Assembly (NCBI RefSeq): GCF_000027145.1
Contig: NC_013891.1
Coordinates: 806,001 to 870,000 of the forward strand
Length of the DNA stretch: 64,000 nt
Source of the DNA: Listeria seeligeri serovar 1/2b str. SLCC3954
Lineage (GTDB): Bacteria; Bacillota; Bacilli; Lactobacillales; Listeriaceae
Direction: 5' to 3'
Shown: positions 62,308 to 64,000 of the stretch, piece by piece
Layout of the letters: each line of letters starts with the position of its first letter
Position numbering within the stretch: the stretch's first letter is position 1
The notes under the pieces: generated by a model
Told to the model about the DNA's origin: nothing
The model's input: the letters and a program-made list of their open reading frames with translations, nothing else
Databases searched by the model: none
Position numbers and translations under genes: made by a program

Positions 62308-63774
62308 TTGAGTATTAAAGAAACAGCTTTACCAAAAGTTCAAACAAAACTATTTATTAATGGAAAATGGGTAGATGGAGATAATAAAGAAGTAAAAGAT
62401 ATTATTAATCCGGCAACAGGAGAAGTTATCGCAAAAATCGCTCAAGCAGGACCAAACGAAACGAAACAAGCAATCAAAGCAGCGAAAGAAGCCTTTCCAG
62501 ACTGGGCAAAAATGGAATTAGCTGATCGCGTAAAAATCTTGCACAAAATAGCAGATTTAATGGAAGAAAAAGCAGACACATTAGCAAAAATCATGACACT
62601 TGAACAAGGTAAACCGCTAAAAGAATCTAAAGGAGAAGTACTAACAGGCGTAGAAAACTTCCGCTTTGCCGCTGAAGAAGCTAGACGACTTTATGGCGAA
62701 ACAATTCCAGCGCCAAACAAACACGCCTTCATTGTTAAAAAACAACCAATTGGAGTAGTCGCTGCGATTACCCCGTGGAATTTTCCAGGCGGTATGGTCA
62801 CTCGTAAAATCGCGCCAGCTCTTGCTACAGGAAACACAGTCGTATTAAAACCTTCTGGAGACACACCGCTTTCTGCCTTAGCAATTTTTGAGATTTTTGA
62901 AGAAGCGGGACTTCCAAAAGGTGTGGCAAATATCGTCATGGGTAGCTCTAAAGAAATTGGTAAAACCCTTACAGATAGCGATGACGTACGTAAATTAACT
63001 TTCACTGGTTCCACAAAAGTAGGCCAAAGCTTATTTAAACAATCAGCAGATACACTGAAAAAAGTATCATTAGAATTAGGTGGCCATGCGCCCTTCATCG
63101 TATTTGAAGACGCTAATCTAGAACAAGCAGTAGAAGATTTAGTCGCCGCAAAATTCCGTAACAACGGGCAAGTTTGCGTATCACCTAACCGTATTTTCGT
63201 TGCGAAAGAAATCAAAGAAACTTTCACAAAACAACTTGTTAAGAAAGTGGAAGCATTAAAAGTCGGTAATGGCTTAGATGACGTAAATGTTGGTCCACTA
63301 ATCCGCGAAGACGCCATTGACAAAATCGACAAGCAACTAAAAAATGCCAAAGATAAAGGCGCAAAAGTCTTAACTGGTGGCGGTCGTTTAACAGGTAGTG
63401 ACTATGATAAAGGAAACTTCTACAAACCAACAGTGCTAGACGGAGTAACACGCGAAATGGATATTTTCTACGAGGAAACTTTCGGACCAGTTATACCATT
63501 AATTAGTTTTGAAACAGAAGACGAAGCTATTGAACTAGCCAATGATAGTGAATTCGGTTTAGCTTCATACTTCTATACAAAAGACTTAGCTCGCGTTGAA
63601 AAAGTTAGCTCTGCACTTGAGTATGGGATGGTCGGAGCAAACGAGATTGCCATTTCTAACCCTGAAACACCATTTGGCGGCGTAAAACATTCAGGTTTTG
63701 GTCGAGAAAATGGACACTTCGGAATGGAAGAATATATCAATGTGAAATTCATCAACTTAAAATATCGTGACTAA
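62308..63774 (+). CDS. gabD: Succinate-semialdehyde dehydrogenase
   Basis: 488 residues from TTG 62308 (AGGAG 62295-62299); this gives the usual GabD length, while the open frame from 62188 covers the leader. ALDH fold: AAITPWNFPGGM, cofactor KPSGDTPLSA, glycine motif FTGSTKVGQ, catalytic Glu in SLELGGHAPF and Cys in NNGQVCVSPNR. It oxidises succinate semialdehyde to succinate at the end of the GABA shunt, linked in Listeria to acid resistance. SigB-driven. Confidence 0.94.
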   Translation: MSIKETALPKVQTKLFINGKWVDGDNKEVKDIINPATGEVIAKIAQAGPNETKQAIKAAKEAFPDWAKMELADRVKILHKIADLMEEKADTLAKIMTLEQGKPLKESKGEVLTGVENFRFAAEEARRLYGETIPAPNKHAFIVKKQPIGVVAAITPWNFPGGMVTRKIAPALATGNTVVLKPSGDTPLSALAIFEIFEEAGLPKGVANIVMGSSKEIGKTLTDSDDVRKLTFTGSTKVGQSLFKQSADTLKKVSLELGGHAPFIVFEDANLEQAVEDLVAAKFRNNGQVCVSPNRIFVAKEIKETFTKQLVKKVEALKVGNGLDDVNVGPLIREDAIDKIDKQLKNAKDKGAKVLTGGGRLTGSDYDKGNFYKPTVLDGVTREMDIFYEETFGPVIPLISFETEDEAIELANDSEFGLASYFYTKDLARVEKVSSALEYGMVGANEIAISNPETPFGGVKHSGFGRENGHFGMEEYINVKFINLKYRD

Positions 63775-63792
63775 AATTCACTTTTTGAAAAT

Positions 63793-63824
63793 ACCCTCTT
63801 CGGATATTACGGAGAGGGTTTTAA
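63793..63824 (+). terminator. Intrinsic terminator after gabD
   Basis: ACCCTCT / AGAGGGT with a 13-nt loop and TTTT. Confidence 0.7.
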
Positions 63825-63842
63825 CGTTTAATAATAAAAAAT

Positions 63843-63871
63843 TTGAAGAATATCTTAAATTGAGCTATAAT
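63843..63871 (+). promoter_or_regulatory. SigA promoter of downstream leader
   Basis: TTGAAG (63843-63848), 17 bp, TATAAT (63866-63871). It would start a leader RNA at about 63878. Confidence 0.75.
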
Positions 63872-63908
63872 AAAATCAATCAATTAAAAGGAGTGTTATC
63901 TTAAGCCA

Positions 63909-63920
63909 ATGAAATTCTAA
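63909..63920 (+). CDS. Possible 3-codon leader ORF (Met-Lys-Phe)
   Basis: ATG AAA TTC TAA lies between the promoter and a terminator-like hairpin. AAAAGGAG (63887-63893) is 15 bp upstream, further than ideal. Very short leader ORFs of this kind precede antibiotic-responsive ABC-F resistance genes; in L. monocytogenes the leader of lmo0919 (rli53) is such a case from memory. Translation not proven. Confidence 0.4.
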   Translation: MKF

Positions 63921-63949
63921 TCCTGTACTATAAGAAAAAATGAAGAAAG

Positions 63950-63980
63950 CTATCTAAAATCTAGATAGAAACTATTTTTT
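63950..63980 (+). terminator. Terminator or attenuator at right edge
   Basis: CTATCT (63950-63955) pairs with AGATAG (63963-63968), and flanking GAAAAAAT (63934-63941) can pair with ATTTTTTC (63974-63981). A run of six T follows the stem. The gene it would control lies beyond the window. Confidence 0.6.
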
Positions 63981-64000
63981 CGGACGGGATTCGTATGTTC

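Noticed and set aside
62691-63350. 219-residue minus-strand frame inside gabD
   Set aside because: Exact shadow of a strongly conserved ALDH; serine-rich translation, no ribosome site.
1-64000. CRISPR array or phage-defence island
   Set aside because: No regularly spaced repeats and no cas, restriction or other defence genes; mazEF is the chromosomal sigB-linked pair.

Overview
The window is a stretch of a low-GC Gram-positive chromosome that I assign to Listeria (sensu stricto). The main support is the gene order: ddl-murF, a LacI/ABC/GH13/GH130 sugar cluster, cshA, alr-mazEF-rsbRSTU-rsbVW-sigB-rsbX, tex and a terminal gabD-type dehydrogenase. Near-consensus SigB promoters (GTTT-N13/14-GGGTAT type) also occur in front of several genes. 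The RsbR phospho-threonines (T175, T209) and RsbS serine (S56) fall where the Listeria proteins have them. The exact species is not settled from sequence alone. Almost all genes are on the + strand.

Layout. 1-5.2 kb: tail of a MetE-like gene, a short UvrC-like nuclease, the fused GlnP/GlnQ amino-acid importer, and two small unknown genes. 5.2-6.6 kb: a TetR regulator with an operator-like palindrome and a pair of SMR exporters. 6.6-10 kb: ddl and murF (cell wall) and an esterase. 10-19.5 kb: a LacI-regulated oligosaccharide system with an ABC importer, GH13, a DUF1861-like protein, a GH130 phosphorylase and a phosphohexomutase. 20-22.3 kb: DEAD-box helicase cshA with a long leader, and a preQ1-riboswitch-controlled queT. 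22.3-26 kb: a TetR/amidohydrolase/DUF2316 locus with a SigB-type promoter, and an HxlR/MFS pair. 26-32.7 kb: a PRD regulator and Lac-type PTS with three sugar-phosphate enzymes. 32.8-36.9 kb: an LPXTG-LysM wall protein behind a SigB promoter, a small secreted protein, and the YdbS/YdbT PH-domain pair. 37-40 kb: hemY, acpS, alr. 40-46 kb: mazEF and the complete sigB regulatory operon. 46-50.5 kb: SulP, tex, sprT. 50.5-54 kb: four tRNAs (Asn, Ser, Glu, Asp), a YdhG-like protein, an orphan cellobiose-type EIIC and its GntR regulator. 54-64 kb: redox and stress genes (OsmC, YdeI-like, phosphatase, glutathione reductase, histidine phosphatase, AI-2E-type membrane protein), a YtrA-type GntR with a DUF1648 membrane protein, a GyrI-like protein, a formate/nitrite channel and succinate-semialdehyde dehydrogenase. 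The window ends in what looks like an attenuator leader.

How it fits together. The sigB operon sits at the centre, and several genes around it carry SigB-type promoters: the amidohydrolase, the LPXTG protein, the GyrI-like protein, gabD, rsbV itself and perhaps a 50-residue ORF. The window therefore holds both the general stress regulator and part of its regulon. Two carbohydrate systems and an orphan PTS permease each have a dedicated regulator with recognisable operators. No phage, insertion sequence with a transposase, or CRISPR array was seen. The least explained structures are a 93-nt nested hairpin after the wall-protein gene, a perfect terminator hairpin inside the start of sprT, a composite hairpin after the 50-residue ORF, and the 3-codon ORF plus terminator at the right edge.
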